Below, one piece after another: positions 29,201 to 41,823 of a DNA stretch of 64,000 nucleotides. The translations under genes were made by a program, and so were the position numbers. This DNA comes from Nemopilema nomurai (Eukaryota; Cnidaria; Scyphozoa; Rhizostomeae; Rhizostomatidae), in the NCBI GenBank assembly GCA_003864495.1, contig ML133383.1:7176880-7240879 (forward strand). Direction: 5' to 3'. Every line of letters starts with the position of its first letter. Positions within the stretch are counted from its first letter, which is position 1. The notes beneath the pieces are model-generated. The model ran no database searches and was not told the origin of the DNA. It saw only the letters and a list, made by a program, of their open reading frames with translations.

Positions 29201-32200
29201 GAATGTGCGGTTGCCTTGGAGCGAAAGCTGGCGACACTCTGTCCTGGCCCACGATGTCGCTTTCCCGCACTCTGCGCTACGGGCCAGCGCCAACTAGGCT
29301 GCTTTCAAAAGAGTTGCAAAGTTCCAAAACACATCAATGATGGCCGCTTTCTGAGGCGCGCATTTGTAGTTGGATTCCGACCTTAAAATCTCTTCAAATG
29401 TTACTTATAGGATTACTATTTAAGCTCGGGTTTTATTTAATTCGAAAATATTAGATTTTGACGAGTACCAGCTGATAACTTACCTGGACCACGTTGAAAC
29501 CAAAGCCCTTGTTTGTCATAAAAGCAGTGTCCACTTTAATTCGACTTGCGTCGTTTAGTAGGAATATCATGTTATGCGATAAATTCTGCCCTCTGCTGAT
29601 CACATTAGGTTTCCTCTGGTTATGTAGTTATGATACTTAGGGCTAGAAAGCTGTACTAAATGCGCGTAAATATGTTTCCTTATTCAGAATGTTCAATTGA
29701 GTTGTTTTGAACTGATAATATACAACCGATGGCCCCGATAGCAATTTTCTGCAAATGAATATTGTTAGTCTCTAAAAGCATCTTTGTAGACAGAAAGAGT
29801 TCGTCTTTTCCCTTGGGCTCTTCTAAAGTTAGGCGTTAAGTAACGCTGATTGGTCAATTATAACCAATGACGCGCTCTTCCTTTTACCCTCTAATGTTTT
29901 CGAACAGCAACTGGTATTTATTCTGTCAGCTTTTGGTAAACAAGCTGTACTAAATTTATCTTTATTTGGAATGTTAAATTGAGTTGTTTTGAACTGATAA
30001 TCTTCAACTGATAGCCCTGATAGCATATTTCTGCTTAGAATATTGTTAGTGCTGTAGTTTACCTTTTTCTTGAAGAAATGTCGGCCATAATGACCTAAAT
30101 TTCTGTTCTAATCAAGGCCTTTTGATGATACTCGGTGTCTTATAACTTATTTTCTAAGATAGGCACTAGGCCTAGTACTTATCAATCGCGATCAACAATC
30201 GTGCTCATCCATCGTGATCATCCATAGTGATCATCAATCATGCTAATCAGTCGTGATCATCCATCGTGATATAATCAAAGCCGAGTTATACCCAATCAGC
30301 TGTGCTGATATTTGACCATTTTCTCAATTCGCTGCATCTGTCACCTCCGTTCGTAGTCACCAAGAGACCTAGCACTTTGAACACGCAGTTTTGGCTGTGC
30401 CAGCAACCCAAGAACCATTTCTAACAAGGGGACTTAGATAAACCTAGTTGATTTTTGGTATTTAAGATGAAGACCCGCGATGACTTATTTAGAGCCTTCT
30501 TTTTCTGAGGCCTTCCCCACCCAACTCAACCAAATACCCTTTTGTTTAATTCCTTATGTAGTTACCGACAGACTGCAATAATTCTTTCGAGACATAGAAT
30601 GTTTTAACATAATCCTGTGTAAGATATGTAAATTTTGCAAGACATGTTTTAATCTTCAGCATATTCTACCTGGCTGGTAACTATCGTACGTCTCCGCAAA
30701 TCCTCTGCTTAGTCCATTTTTTAATATCTGCCAAATGCACATTAGTTGGAGCGCCCCAGGGTACAACCCCCGAAAATCTTTCCAAAATACGCTATTTTAA
30801 GTCAACCGCCGCCCTCAGCTCTTACGTTTCAGATTCGGTGATGTGCCTTCGACGGGGGGCACCGACGCGGCGAATTTTGTCGAATCTTTGAAAGTCCTGC
30901 TTGCAGTCAGAGGGGGAATTAGCTCCTTTACGCAAAGAGTCAATGTTATTGCCTTGAGGTGGAGATTACAGGATTATCACTGTGTCAGACACGTCTCTTT
31001 GCGCTGATCCCAGCGTATTAGGACTTGTGTTCTCGGCCCAGTGACAAAGATCCGTCCTTAAACAGCCAACTAATAGGTTGGAATGGCGCATTAGAACTCA
31101 ATAATGCTAAGATATTTTCCTGGCCGTTTCAGCGTCATATGTAAATTATCTCACCATCTTAGGTAATCTTTGTATGTTTAGGAAATCCAGAAAGTTAGGC
31201 TGTGTTGCCAACATTGTAAAAGGTTTTTTCCTTACAGAGTGTTGATCATTGGCAGTTGGGTTTACAAACTCGATGACTGAATTGTCATTTGAGCTTCCTT
31301 AGCACATTTTTTATCTAGTTTCCTTGTAAATAGTTCTAATACATAACGGACTGTTATGCCCGCATATATCTTAAACAACCCTGCTTGTCACATCTCCATT
31401 TTGTACCTCCATTTACATTTTATATGTATCTTGTTGTATCTTTGTACCATAAGTATCTTCTGTCAGCATTGTGAACCCAAGCGCTCAAATACGAAGACAG
31501 CAATTCCTTTCGTAACTTTTGGGTTATCCGTGTTGTTATGATTGTTAATTATCATTAGTACTCACTCGTGTATTATGGTATATTCCATATTCAGGAGTAT
31601 TTCATTGATTTTTATCTTGCTTTTAGATTTGACTTTGCCAATTCTAATCTGAACGATGAGCACCTAGAGAAGATGAAGGAAGATGCCGTTCCGAATGTGG
31701 TAAGTATCTTACTTGGTTGAACTCACAATTTTGTGTTTATAGTATAGCTACATTTATGTTTATGAGAAGAAAGAGAATTTTCATTTATCAACGAGGCGCC
31801 ACTAATGAATATATCTATTAAAGGCCTAATAAAGTGGTAACGCAAGACTTTTATGTGACTTTAAAGAAGTCTATCATATTAGTATATTGTTGCTGATCAT
31901 TGATATACCATTAATAGTGGTTGCTTTAGTTTACTCGTCGTTTTGTTATTGGTATGATACTGCTCTTCTGCCTGCTCCATATGAAGCATCTTTGCTCACC
32001 ACCAGCTCCAAGTTGTATGCGGTTCCACTCTCTAAGATACCTAGCTACTTGGCGACAATAGAAGATCAATGATTCGACAATTTGACTACTGTTAATCTTG
32101 CCTTTTGCATACCATTCTTGGTTTTGGTATGAATTGTTTTCGTGCTCTAACAAATATTGGGCCTTTTGTTCTATATACTATTGAGATACATTACCGATTG

Positions 32201-35200
32201 GTTTTTGGCAAACATTTATTCTAATTTCTCGCAAAATTTGAGCAAGATTGTATTCCCTCTTCAAGCATGTTCATGACAAACGTTTGCAGTCATGACAATA
32301 GCATTTTACACATTGGAACGGGATTTCTGTACTTAGGCCGAAAGGTAGACACTAAAAATGGAAAGCTTTTCTAGTAAAGTAAAACAAAAAGGTCCCATTT
32401 TTACAAATGATGCTCACCTTTGCACTGTACATTGGTGCCCAAAACAGCCAGGTGTGGGTCGTTCGCGCGATATTGAAAGCTGCTTATTTCAGTCAGTTCA
32501 TCGGGTGAATTTCCAGTTAATTACAGTTCTCAGTGGCTTGCAAAAGTTATCAGACTTTTTTTGATAAATTTCAGCTGCAAAAACATAATCGCTAGAGTGC
32601 CTATTTTAAGTACACTTATAAAGGTGAACCTATAAAAGGTCATGCTGCTTTTGATAAAGAGTTCAAATGAATAGAATTGTAGTCAATAGAGTAGTTGTAA
32701 GTGTCAGACGTGTGTTATTTTGTTTGCAAACGTGAATCAATCTCTGTTTCCTTTGATTTTTAATCTTTATAAAGAAATTTTGAATATCGTATCGTTTGCA
32801 AACATGAATAAACCACTGTTGATTTAAATCTTTAGAGAGAAATTTTTAATGTTGTATTGATATTGTTAAATCTTCCATACCTTGACCAGGTTTTTCTCTT
32901 CGCTATCTCATACCATGTTCTTCTTGCGAAGTACACAGTCACTATTGTTTCAACTTATAAAAAGGCAAATTTTAGTGGATTTACTTAAGAAGCTCACCAT
33001 TTTAAGCAGTAGAAACAATTGGCGTTTAATGCTTTTTATTTGAATGATTGAGAAAGATTCAAATCATGCTGAAGATAATGGTTATTTCCCTCTAATTGTC
33101 AATTTCTTTGCCAATTTAGATGTAAGTGGATTTGTCTCTCTGCTAATTACGGGTGCTTTGGACGACAAGCCGGTTCCTTTCCCAGTCTGCTTTTGTCAGA
33201 CTAAGGAGCTGTATTGACCGTGGCAGTAATATTTCGTGCAGGTCTTGGTGAAGAAGTCATTTGCTGACAAAAGGAAGCGAAAGAAGGCCAGAAACTGGAA
33301 GTTGCAAGGAATAGCCAAAGACACGACAAGTATTGATCCAGACGCCCTTCTAAGGTTAGTTAGTTGCCTTCGATCGTTGTGGCCCTGAAAAGAATGATCT
33401 GATTCCGCTTCAATGTATCAATGTGGCATTTTCTAGTGACGTAGCTTTTCTTCAAGTAATTAATTGCTTCTAATTGAAATTAGGCGCCAAACTATCTCTC
33501 AAGGTCCATTGCAAATTGTTTAACGTTCTGTTCTATTTTGTCTTTCGGGCGTTCTGTTAGGCAGGATTTTCGACTTTACAATAAAACAGGCAGCAAGTAG
33601 GAAATTTGTTATTCATCACTCTGGAGTAACGAATTGGTTTTAGGTATTTGCAGATACTGGCTGCTTGTATTTCAATCTTGCTTGCTAGATCCTGGTTCGG
33701 TATCTGCCATGTCTGGCTCTTTTTGTGTCTGCCATGTCTACAAGGCCTTTTTCCATTTAAAGAGTCTGTTCGGTTGATAATTTCCATTTTACTAGTTTCA
33801 ACCTTGTCCTGCCTTCATCCCTTTTAATCGGTGCTGTGTTGGTTTCTATCAGTTTTCAACAAGTACTTTTCGTCTAGCGATATTTACATTGTACCATAGG
33901 AGTGAACCATTTGACATGTCATGAATATAACATATGATATGTAGTATTTAAACCAGAAATTTAAGAAAATCTATAAAGCATAAATGTACAAAGTAACGTA
34001 TAATGTAAATTCGTGATATAGCATAAAACATCGCATTTAACATAACAAGTGAAGCTGAATGCTGCGATAAAGTTTCATTGTAACAAGTAACGTAAGCGAC
34101 AATAGCATTTTATAGTATAGCCGAAAATTGTAGGACATAACATGACACAACACACCGTAACATAACTTGACATAATATACATAACGCAATCCAACGTAAC
34201 ATAACGCGACATGGCATGACATAACAGAACATTACACGACATGGCATGACATTATAGAACAGAACAGAACATAACACAACATATCATAACACAACATAAC
34301 ATAACATAACATAACATAACATAACATAACATAACATAACATAACATAACATAAAATAACATAACGAAACGCTACATAACATAACATAACATAACATAAC
34401 ATAACAAACATAACATAACATAACATAACATAACATAACATAACATAACATAACATAACATAACATACATAACACAACATAACATAACATAACATAACAT
34501 AACATAACATAACATACATAACACAACATAACATAACATAACGCGAAATGACATGACATGATATAACATAGCATAACACCCATGACATGACATGACATGA
34601 CATGACATGACATAACATGACATAACATAACATAACATAACATAACATAACATAACATAACGCGAAATGACATGACATGACATGACATGACATGACATGA
34701 CAGAAAAAAAGTAAAGAATGTGGAAAGACATGGCAAATAACTTAAGACATAATATACCCAATAGCAATATAGCAGCATAAGATAAAAGCACAGTGCAACA
34801 GCCCATGGCATGATGTAATTGCATTGTATAATTGCAAATAATTTTTAGCACTGTAATGAGAAGCTGCGGGTTGGACATAACATTTGCACAACTTCTAATG
34901 GTCAAGAATGGTGTATTAGAGCTGATGTATTATTTAGTCTAAGAAAAACACTTGCAGTGATTTGAAGAGCACCATTAGATAGGATGTGCATGCCTTTTTG
35001 CTCTATTGGTACAAAGGAGCTCATTAGGCTGTTTTTGCACTCGTTCATTCAAAAGGAACAAGGCTTATAAAATACGATGTAGTTCAAGGACTGCCTTTTT
35101 TTGACGTGATTCATAATTGAAAGACGAAGTGAGTTTCCATTTACAGAATATAGCCTTAAGCCCCAAACTTCACGATAACAAGGTTCACGATTTGCCTTCG

Positions 35201-37006
35201 TAATGTGATTGCTACTTGAACTTGCTAGCACTCACGAAAGCTACCTCGCTAAGTAACTTTAGAAGAAGCCTTTACGTCTGCCTTCATGTACAACACCCTG
35301 TGAAATTCATGTTCTCTTTTATTCACACACGCAAGTTATACGGCCTTGAAACTTGGCTAGCCTTTCAAAATTTTAGTTTTCTACTAGGTTATTATAGATT
35401 TTGCAATGAATCCAAATCATTGGCTCTTATCTCAAAAGTTTTTGTTTCAGACTCCACTGGCTCTTTATTCCACCCCAATTTATGTTCAATTGCATACTTT
35501 AGTTTTATGAAACTTAAGTGCTAAACTATTTTCCTTGGCTTTTTGACATATTGATTTATTCGTACTGAGATCAATGGGAACAAAGTATTAAGGCCTTGAC
35601 AAATTATTCGCGCAGACAAGAGACGCCTCAGGAACTTCGGGTTGGGCGGATTTGACACAAGCATTACTTCAGAAGTCGTTAATTCAGAATTAGTTTAACC
35701 CTGTCTCCGGCATATATCGCTCATCTTCTTATATTCTTTTTCTGATTTCTAGCCTGTAATTACGAACAATATAACACATGGCCACTAAGTCCTTTAAAAA
35801 TGCCAAGCACATCGTAGTTTCTCCAACGCCATTCAAGGGTGATTATTGAAAAATAAGCGTCACTTTACGATCACGCTTCCATTCTAATTTGTTTTCAACT
35901 TGGCTCATAACGCTCTGGCTGAGTTAAAAGATCCATAGCCAAGCGTCCTGTGCCTTGTTGATTCTGTTTATTGGATTTCTGGCGTTGCAACGAGCGGCTT
36001 TTTTGACGAGATGGAAATCCTGTCTCCTGCTAATTGCTACCCCATTATATTCTGAATTTATCTTGTATTTCAGAGACTATGACGAGTTCTTAGATGACAT
36101 TGAAGAAGATAAAGACTTCAGGCAGAATATCAATATTTACAAAAGTAAGTTTTGTCAATTCACCTTTTGTACCTGCCGAGAATTTGTGCATTTGCGTGTT
36201 TAATCTTGCTAACCGATTAGATTGTTAAAGAATCTGCTCAACGCTATATTGACTTGCAGTCCTAATCAATCTTTTTCTAAAGATCTGATTGCTCATTCAA
36301 AAACTGTCTGCATCTACATTACTTTTAACAACATAAGTTTCAATAGAGACTATGCTATTGTTCAAAAATTCTATGATAAAATTTTTATACATAAGATCTA
36401 AATCCTTGGGCATTTTATGGTTATTTATTTCGCATTGCTTTATTATTTCGGCTTAACGGGTAGTGTCAAGTGAAATTCTATTGCTGTTGTGGCATCAAAC
36501 AACAAAGTATTTTTTGTTCTTAACTTAAACATCAAAACAAAAACAATATAGCATTACTGTTGAATGGTGGGTGGACTCACAAATGCACGAGAGCATCTCT
36601 TACTGCTTGGAAAGTAATTTGATATTACATTTTACCGGGGTTTTTAATTTTTTAATTTTACAATCCTATTTATTTATTTATGTCCATGTTGGAACCGATT
36701 TTTCGTATAGCAAATAGTCATTGTCGTGAATTTACTATACAATAAAGCTTCTGTAATTTATTTACTTCTTCAGTATAATTTTGAAGCTTTATTCAGTTTA
36801 CTTTGACGTAACAGAGCAGATATCAATTTGTATCGGCGCTACATTATATTGCCTGGTTAATGAAAATTTCCTTCACAGATTTTGCTGGAAATGCCGCTCC
36901 TTCGGAGAGTGATGCAGATGATGCACCCCGCGTTGGCCTTGAGGAGATGCTTGATGATCTGACTTTGAATGACCAAGAAATGGCGAGCGACTCAGACTCA
37001 GACTGA
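14260..37006 (+). CDS. NMD3: 60S ribosomal export adaptor NMD3, complete, 16 exons
   Basis: Exons: 14260-14306, 15210-15344, 15647-15740, 16188-16268, 16728-16856, 17192-17282, 18049-18127, 18609-18705, 22024-22076, 23787-23851, 24284-24420, 25013-25125, 31627-31699, 33242-33354, 36074-36144 and 36879-37006. All use GT-AG with matching phases and give 501 residues (human 503). NMD3 binds nascent 60S subunits and couples them to the exportin CRM1 for nuclear export. Visible features are the N-terminal Cys-rich zinc region (CCECG, CVGC, CKGC, then CDLC), the conserved WTEPHSKR block, a basic nuclear-localisation stretch (KRKRKKARNWK) near residue 415, a leucine-rich export signal (LEEMLDDLTL) and an acidic DSDSD tail. 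Exon 1 was placed because it encodes MEYMQES, close to the human N-terminus, and its phase joins exon 2 exactly. Exon 10 uses the AG just before TCAG; the next AG would break the frame. Confidence 0.96.
18706..22023. other. NMD3 intron 8 (3.3 kb)
   Basis: A long intron with no nested gene that I can support. The open frames in it are short and lack family resemblance. A small direct repeat (CTTAGGCATAA) occurs twice near 21710 and 21755. Confidence 0.6.
26115..26236. repeat. Local duplication with about 43-bp identical arms
   Basis: A segment starting AAGTACTTCCATAATT and ending near TTTTTCGAATATA is present at 26115 and again at 26194, with a truncated copy and extra ATTCCATA units between them at 26161-26190. 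The two full copies are almost identical, which suggests a recent event. Confidence 0.8.
29652..30048. repeat. Direct repeat pair, about 110 bp, 290 bp apart
   Basis: Two diverged copies, roughly 29652-29765 and 29940-30048, share AAGCTGTACTAAAT at their starts and TTGAGTTGTTTTGAACTGAT in their middles, then GAT-AGC and TTCTGC blocks in the same order. They could be two copies of an old short mobile element or a segmental duplication. No terminal repeats or coding frame are visible. Confidence 0.65.
30181..30272. repeat. Degenerate tandem repeat of ATCATCCATCGTG type
   Basis: About seven imperfect units built on CATCCATCGTGAT and close variants run head to tail. Many units contain GATCA, so the array is rich in near-palindromic GATC sites. 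There is no coding potential. Confidence 0.65.
32722..32860. repeat. 72-bp tandem duplication in NMD3 intron 13
   Basis: Two diverged copies start with GTTTGCAAACRTGAAT at 32722 and 32794 and continue with similar AT-rich sequence (TTTAAATCTTTA, AGAAATTTT). GTTTGCAAAC is itself a perfect 10-bp palindrome. Confidence 0.65.
34026..34705. repeat. CATAA pentanucleotide satellite in NMD3 intron 14
   Basis: A long array of the 5-bp unit CATAA (TTATG on the other strand), degenerate from about 34026 and nearly perfect from about 34290 to 34660. Blocks of the variant unit CATGA, and a longer variant starting ACGCGAAATGACATG that occurs twice, break it up and suggest a higher-order pattern. The long minus-strand open frames here, rich in Met-Leu-Cys-Tyr-Val, are translations of the repeat and not genes. 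Confidence 0.95.
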
Positions 37007-37149
37007 TTATAGTTTATGAAGCATTTTGCAAGACTTCCAGAAGCTCTCTGTGTCTTTTCTAACCATGCTCTAAAGTTTTAAAGCAGCCAGAAGATGAACA
37101 ATTAAAGACTATGAAAATGCCACCAGAAATCATGTTTAAGGCGTTTCCC

Positions 37150-37155
37150 AATAAA
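37150..37155 (+). terminator. NMD3 poly(A) signal
   Basis: AATAAA lies 144 bases after the NMD3 stop codon. It is the first canonical hexamer downstream and would give a short 3' UTR. Inferred from position and sequence only. Confidence 0.6.
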
Positions 37156-37199
37156 ATTTAAAGCATTTTCCTGGCTGAAATGGGAGCTAATATTTTCTT

Positions 37200-37860
37200 T
37201 GAAAGGCGAAATAATTGGGCGTTTTTTCAATATCTATAGTGCAAAATAGCTTGACCATTAAATTAGCAATTGCCTCCAACAATACTCCCAGTGAAATACC
37301 AAGGCAAGGTTATGCTCTTGTTGAAGCGGCCATTTCATGGGTGGAAATTTTTTCAAAAATCTTTTAGACGATATGCCTAAGAAAACGACAAAGAACTAGG
37401 AAATATGTCCTAAGCCAAATCAAATATGAACCCTTGTCATTTCGAGTTGAGCCATTTCTAGGTTATTCTCTCTTAGGTAGTCAGCTTTATATAGGACCAG
37501 TTACCATCTTTAAAGCTCATTTCAATTAGGAATGGAACCACTTTCTGGCCCAAAGGACTATGAAATTTTTGGACCAACTTCGAGGAAGTTGTTTCGAAAA
37601 AATGGTCACGTTTTACATTAAGTTTTTTTAGATCTATCAGATTATGTCTATTAAGTATTGGATTGGAGAACTAGCAAAAGTCTTTAAAAATACTCCAAAT
37701 GAATCGTAGAATGAAATGGAACAAAATTTTTGATGCGAAGACTAGGTTGCAGCTTTAGGAAAGTGGACATTTTGTAGGTGGAAATTTCCCCCTACGATAT
37801 ATGCCTTGACATAGAATGGTGAGACGCGACTAAGACTTTTCCATCTAAAAGGCTTAAAAG
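37200..37860. repeat. Diverged duplication, about 435 bp period
   Basis: Two successive segments share the same ordered short blocks: AATACTCC, then GGACATTTTGTAGGTGG against GGCCATTTCATGGGTGG, then GGAAATTT, ACGATAT and GCCT, at spacings of about 435 bp (for example 37331 and 37766). The similarity is old and interrupted by indels. It looks like a decayed tandem duplication or two copies of one repeat family. Confidence 0.45.
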
Positions 37861-38550
37861 ATATGGATAAAACAGAGATCAGTGGGAGATCATTTTTTTA
37901 GAGAGCAATGGGTAAGATATGAAACGATAAGTTCGAAAAATTTCACGCATGCGTCTTCTCAGAACGAGGCCTGTCCTGTTCCTTTGACCCATTCCTCCTG
38001 GACCCTGGTTACAGAAGAGCCGGGCCTACTGTGGATTTTCTATTTCAAATGCATCGCAAAAGCGATAATTAATGGATATTCGTCGTGGTTGGCACTTTAA
38101 ATTATACCGGGCAATGATGCCAGAGGCTGTAAATAAGTTGGAGATCGCTTCAGGTCGGCTTGGTCTCTTGAACTGGGAAATGCAGAGATGTCAACATGGC
38201 ACGCGACGAAATGGCTCCAAAACATTCTGCGAGAAGTAATAATTTGGTGTAAGAAAGAGAAACCATACAGATAGGTAAGCAAGATATTTATCTAGACGTA
38301 AGTAAATTGTTCTTTGCGATTATATTTATGAAGTCGAAAATGTGTATGCAACATCGGCGAGGGTGAATCGAATATGGAATGCCTACGTACCGATTCATTC
38401 CATGGAAGGTAAGTCAAGACGCCCCCCAACACAGAATTTTTATGACCCTCAAACTTAATTTTGGAAGTGAGAGTTGTAGTCATCATCATCATTTTGTATC
38501 TTAAGATTATTAACAGGTAAACATAAACCATGTCATGATGTCCCACATGC

Positions 38551-39331
38551 TTAATGTTGGTGCCTGGCCAGCTGAGAGTATATTGCCACGTCTGATACTA
38601 TAGTTTCTCTGCATTCTTTACACTTTTCTTGGCAACATTTCAGACTTCTTTCTCATTGGCTTGGTAGGATAGTCTGTGTCTTGCAATGTTTGCTTTAGAG
38701 ATTAGTTTGTACATAACTTGCATTTCCCCCATGCACTGTTTTTTCCCCAGCATATGTTTTGTACTCTCCTGTTTAAATTCACTGCCACACATTGCTGATA
38801 TACCAATAAATGGGCAACATAATATGCAAAATAATATACAATATTATATACAATAAAGGTGATATACAAGCAGCAATTAGTCTTTTTTCACCATGTCTTT
38901 TTACTTCTGCCCAAAATTTTTTTATCCGGGCATAACACAACTGTGTTCATTATTATAAGAAACATTTTAGCTGTTCCTCAACTCAAGGCAATTTTAGCCT
39001 TGCTTACTTGAAGCAGTTCAAGTACTTTTTTCCTTATCCTTGTTGTCAATCTAGCCATGTGGGCTTTTTTCGTTGCTGACTGGAAATGATGGCACTGATC
39101 TGTACCTGTGTATTCTTGCCTAAGCACCTTATTTTTTCTTTAAGGAGAAGCTTGTCTGAATCTTTTCTCTGTTTGCAAAGCCTTTTCAATGATACATTTG
39201 TTATTTTTTTGGTCAAAGTAAATCATAGGATAAATGCTAAACAGTGGCCACTCATGTTTGGAAAAGTTTCTTCTTCTCTTGTAGCTTTTCTTAACTTGCT
39301 CTCTTATTCTCTTTGTTTCACACTTAACCAC
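38551..39331 (-). pseudogene. Possible decayed C2H2-like zinc-finger gene fragment
   Basis: Read on the minus strand, 38816 to about 38640 gives CPFIGI, then CGSEFKQ, KKQC and KANIARH, the spacing and style of zinc-finger modules. The frame then meets a stop. A one-base shift restores CCQEKCKEC...SQLARHQH up to a stop at 38551. Upstream, at 39331-39086, the minus strand reads CETKRIREQ and KKSYKRRRNFSKHEW, also linker-like. The shift, the internal stops and missing Cys or His residues argue for a relic and not a working gene. The resemblance is by eye only, and chance or a transposon source remains possible. I did not find intact splice sites that would remove the breaks. Confidence 0.35.
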
Positions 39332-39776
39332 AAAGCCAGTGATACTTTCCTAAAAATAATTACATGTCCCTTAAGTTACATGTTCTTGTGTATGTTAGAA
39401 AGTTCCACTTACTTGACAATATATACTCATTTGGCACTTTTCAGACAAGCTCTGCATTGATAGTTTCCCCAATTAACTCTTGGTCTAATCATGATGTTCT
39501 TAGTACACCCTGGTGAATTTTAGAATATGAAAAACTGATTTTCAAAAAATAGAAATCATGAATCCTCCTCTTTGATATTGAAGAGCATGTTAATTATTCT
39601 GATTGAATGCCCTTTTATTTTTGAATTTTTATTCTAATATGTTTATTGTTATGAGAATAGTGAGTTGAGATAAAGCCTAAATATTCTGGTATTCAGCCAG
39701 AGACTGCTTGTAGTATGTAGAAAAGGATGGAAATGAGTTGCTCCTAAACAGACAGTGATCTTAATTGGTCGGTCAT

Positions 39777-39935
39777 GAACAAAATAGGAAAACTTCAACC
39801 AATGTAAATGAAGAATCAATATAATAATAATAATAATAATTGCTTGAAAAACTCTTCAAATATAGGTAATAAACAAAATAGGAAGAACTTCAACAAATTT
39901 AAATAAAGAACCATTATAATAATAAAAATGATGAT
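39777..39935. repeat. Duplicated segment with AAT microsatellite
   Basis: AACAAAATAGGAA...ACTTCAAC and the following AT-rich stretch occur twice, at 39777 and 39871, each ending in an AATAATAAT run. Between them, at about 39839-39866, sits one copy of the unit start that forms the minisatellite at 41228-41595. Confidence 0.75.
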
Positions 39936-41227
39936 ACTTATTTACACAGGATAAACCTTTTCAGTACATGTAGAATACTGCTATCAATAGGGGTACTGTT
40001 TAAAGAGACTGTTGACAATATAAAATTTAAAAAGCTAAGAATACTACACAATTTTCATACAAAACTTTCATTGAAAGTCCTTGCCATGATAAAATCGCTG
40101 GAACATATTTTGCAGTGGTGGAGAGCAAGAGTCATTTAACAACTTAAACACATCAAACAAATTTTTTCTGGATTTTTCTGGATTTGATCCAATGTGTCCA
40201 TCTTCAGGGCTGTGCCCTTATTCTGCTTTGATCTTAGATCAACTGCAAATTTTTGCTTGGCACTTTCATGTATGCATAGTTAAACTGGATAGCAGTAGAG
40301 CAGCGCAGGCCTTATTGTAACACTATATATTTTCTCTGCAACAAGTAGAGAGAAGTTGGGACAAATTTTTTGCAGTGGTTTTACTGGATTCACTTGCCAT
40401 TAATTCCTGATGAGTTATATCTAATCTTAACCTTTATTTAGGCTACACATTAGTTAACCTTTTTCATGAAAATAATTATGAATAAATGATTTCCAGAAGT
40501 ATGACATTGCTGTCCAATGATGGTTCAACATGAATCTATCAAGTATGCTTTTCAAGATCATTTGATGCAATGAGATGAAAGACCTGGTCAAAGTTCCTGC
40601 TAGTTTTCCGGAGAAAGTATGTGGTTACATTCCATTCCCTAGAGTGGTTTTAATCTACTACTGAATAATTTGATTTACCACAAAATTTTCACAGATATTC
40701 GAAGTGCTCATTTTCATTTTCCCTTTGAGTTCTTAACTTTATTTAAAACACTTTTATGTGGCTCATTCGAGTCAGCATTGACAGAATCTGCCATATCCTA
40801 CCTTTCAAATTAAATTATTAATCCTGGATTGCAAAGTTTAGTCTTGTTAACTATCCTATCAACGAAACAAACAAAAATAATTTTGCAAATATTCTATTTA
40901 CATTTGTTTTTAAATTGTCTCCTCTTTTGTAACATTCATTGAAAAGTGGAATACTTTCCCAATACTTGAGTTTTTCTTTAGAATTATGAATGTTCCCTTT
41001 GTGATCATCTTAGCATGAAATGCTTGTTATATTGTTTTTTCTAGAGTGTGCCTCAAAAGAAGGGCTTTCAAAAGGTCTCTAGTCTGTTAGCACCCATGCC
41101 ATGCCTGGCCATAATGTACTTGGTATTTGAACTAATATTTTCAATGCTTACTCCGAGTAATAATTATTTAATGAATATTTAGGTTGTGTTTTGTATCTTT
41201 TAACTGTTTTTTCAAATACCAAAGGGG

Positions 41228-41595
41228 TTGAAAAACTCTTCAAATATATACTATCTCTTTTATTGCATTTTAACTATTCTTTCCAATACAAAATTGCTTG
41301 AAAAATTCTTCAAATATATACTACCTCTTTAATTGCATTTTAACTATTCTTTCCAATACAAAATTGCTTGAAAAACTCTTCAAATATATACTATCTCTTT
41401 TATTGCATTTTAACTATTCTTTCCAATACAAAATTGCTTGAAAAACTCTTCAAATATATACTATCTCTTTTATTGCATTTTAACTATTCTTTTCAATACA
41501 AATCTTTTATTGCATTTTAACTATTCTTTCCAATACAAAATTGCTTGAAAAACTCTTCAAATATAGGCTATCTCTTTTATTGCATTTTAACTGTA
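41228..41595. repeat. 70-bp minisatellite, about 5 copies
   Basis: A 70-bp unit beginning TTGAAAAACTCTTCAAATAT and ending ACAAAATTGC repeats head to tail at 41228, 41298, 41368 and 41438 with few differences. A broken copy follows at about 41508 and a last partial copy runs to about 41595. There are no unique spacers, so this is a minisatellite and not an array of repeats and spacers. Confidence 0.92.
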
Positions 41596-41823
41596 GTTTT
41601 GGATTAGAAGTTTAAAACAATTTTTTAAATATGTACTCTTTTTACATTATATTTAACTGCCTTCTTGTATAATAGGTTCTTAGCAAAAAATTTTTTGTAC
41701 TAATAAAGCTATTCAGGTCATAGTTAAGTTAGATGTCCAGAACATCGCTTTGGTAGGCTTAAGATATGTTTCTGATATCACTAGATATGGTAGGTTCTGC
41801 CCGGCCGGCCCCTATTGTCCGAT

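Larger units (their letters stand above)
25126..31626. other. NMD3 intron 12 (6.5 kb)
   Basis: The longest intron of the gene. I see no nested gene on either strand. It holds two perfect 10-bp palindromes at 25745-25768, a duplicated segment at 26115-26236, a pair of roughly 110-bp direct repeats near 29652 and 29940, and a short degenerate tandem repeat at 30181-30272. Its larger size than the other introns probably reflects this repeat load. Confidence 0.6.

Noticed and set aside
34232..34905. Long minus-strand open frames rich in Met-Leu-Cys-Tyr-Val
   Set aside because: They are translations of the CATAA satellite: a 5-bp unit without stops in these frames reads open in three phases. No real protein.
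39086..39460. 124-codon plus-strand open frame
   Set aside because: It has a low-complexity hydrophobic composition and lies antisense to the zinc-finger-like remnant. No family resemblance.
41228..41595. Regular repeats that might be taken for a CRISPR array
   Set aside because: The units are contiguous 70-bp copies with no unique spacers, in an animal genome. A minisatellite.
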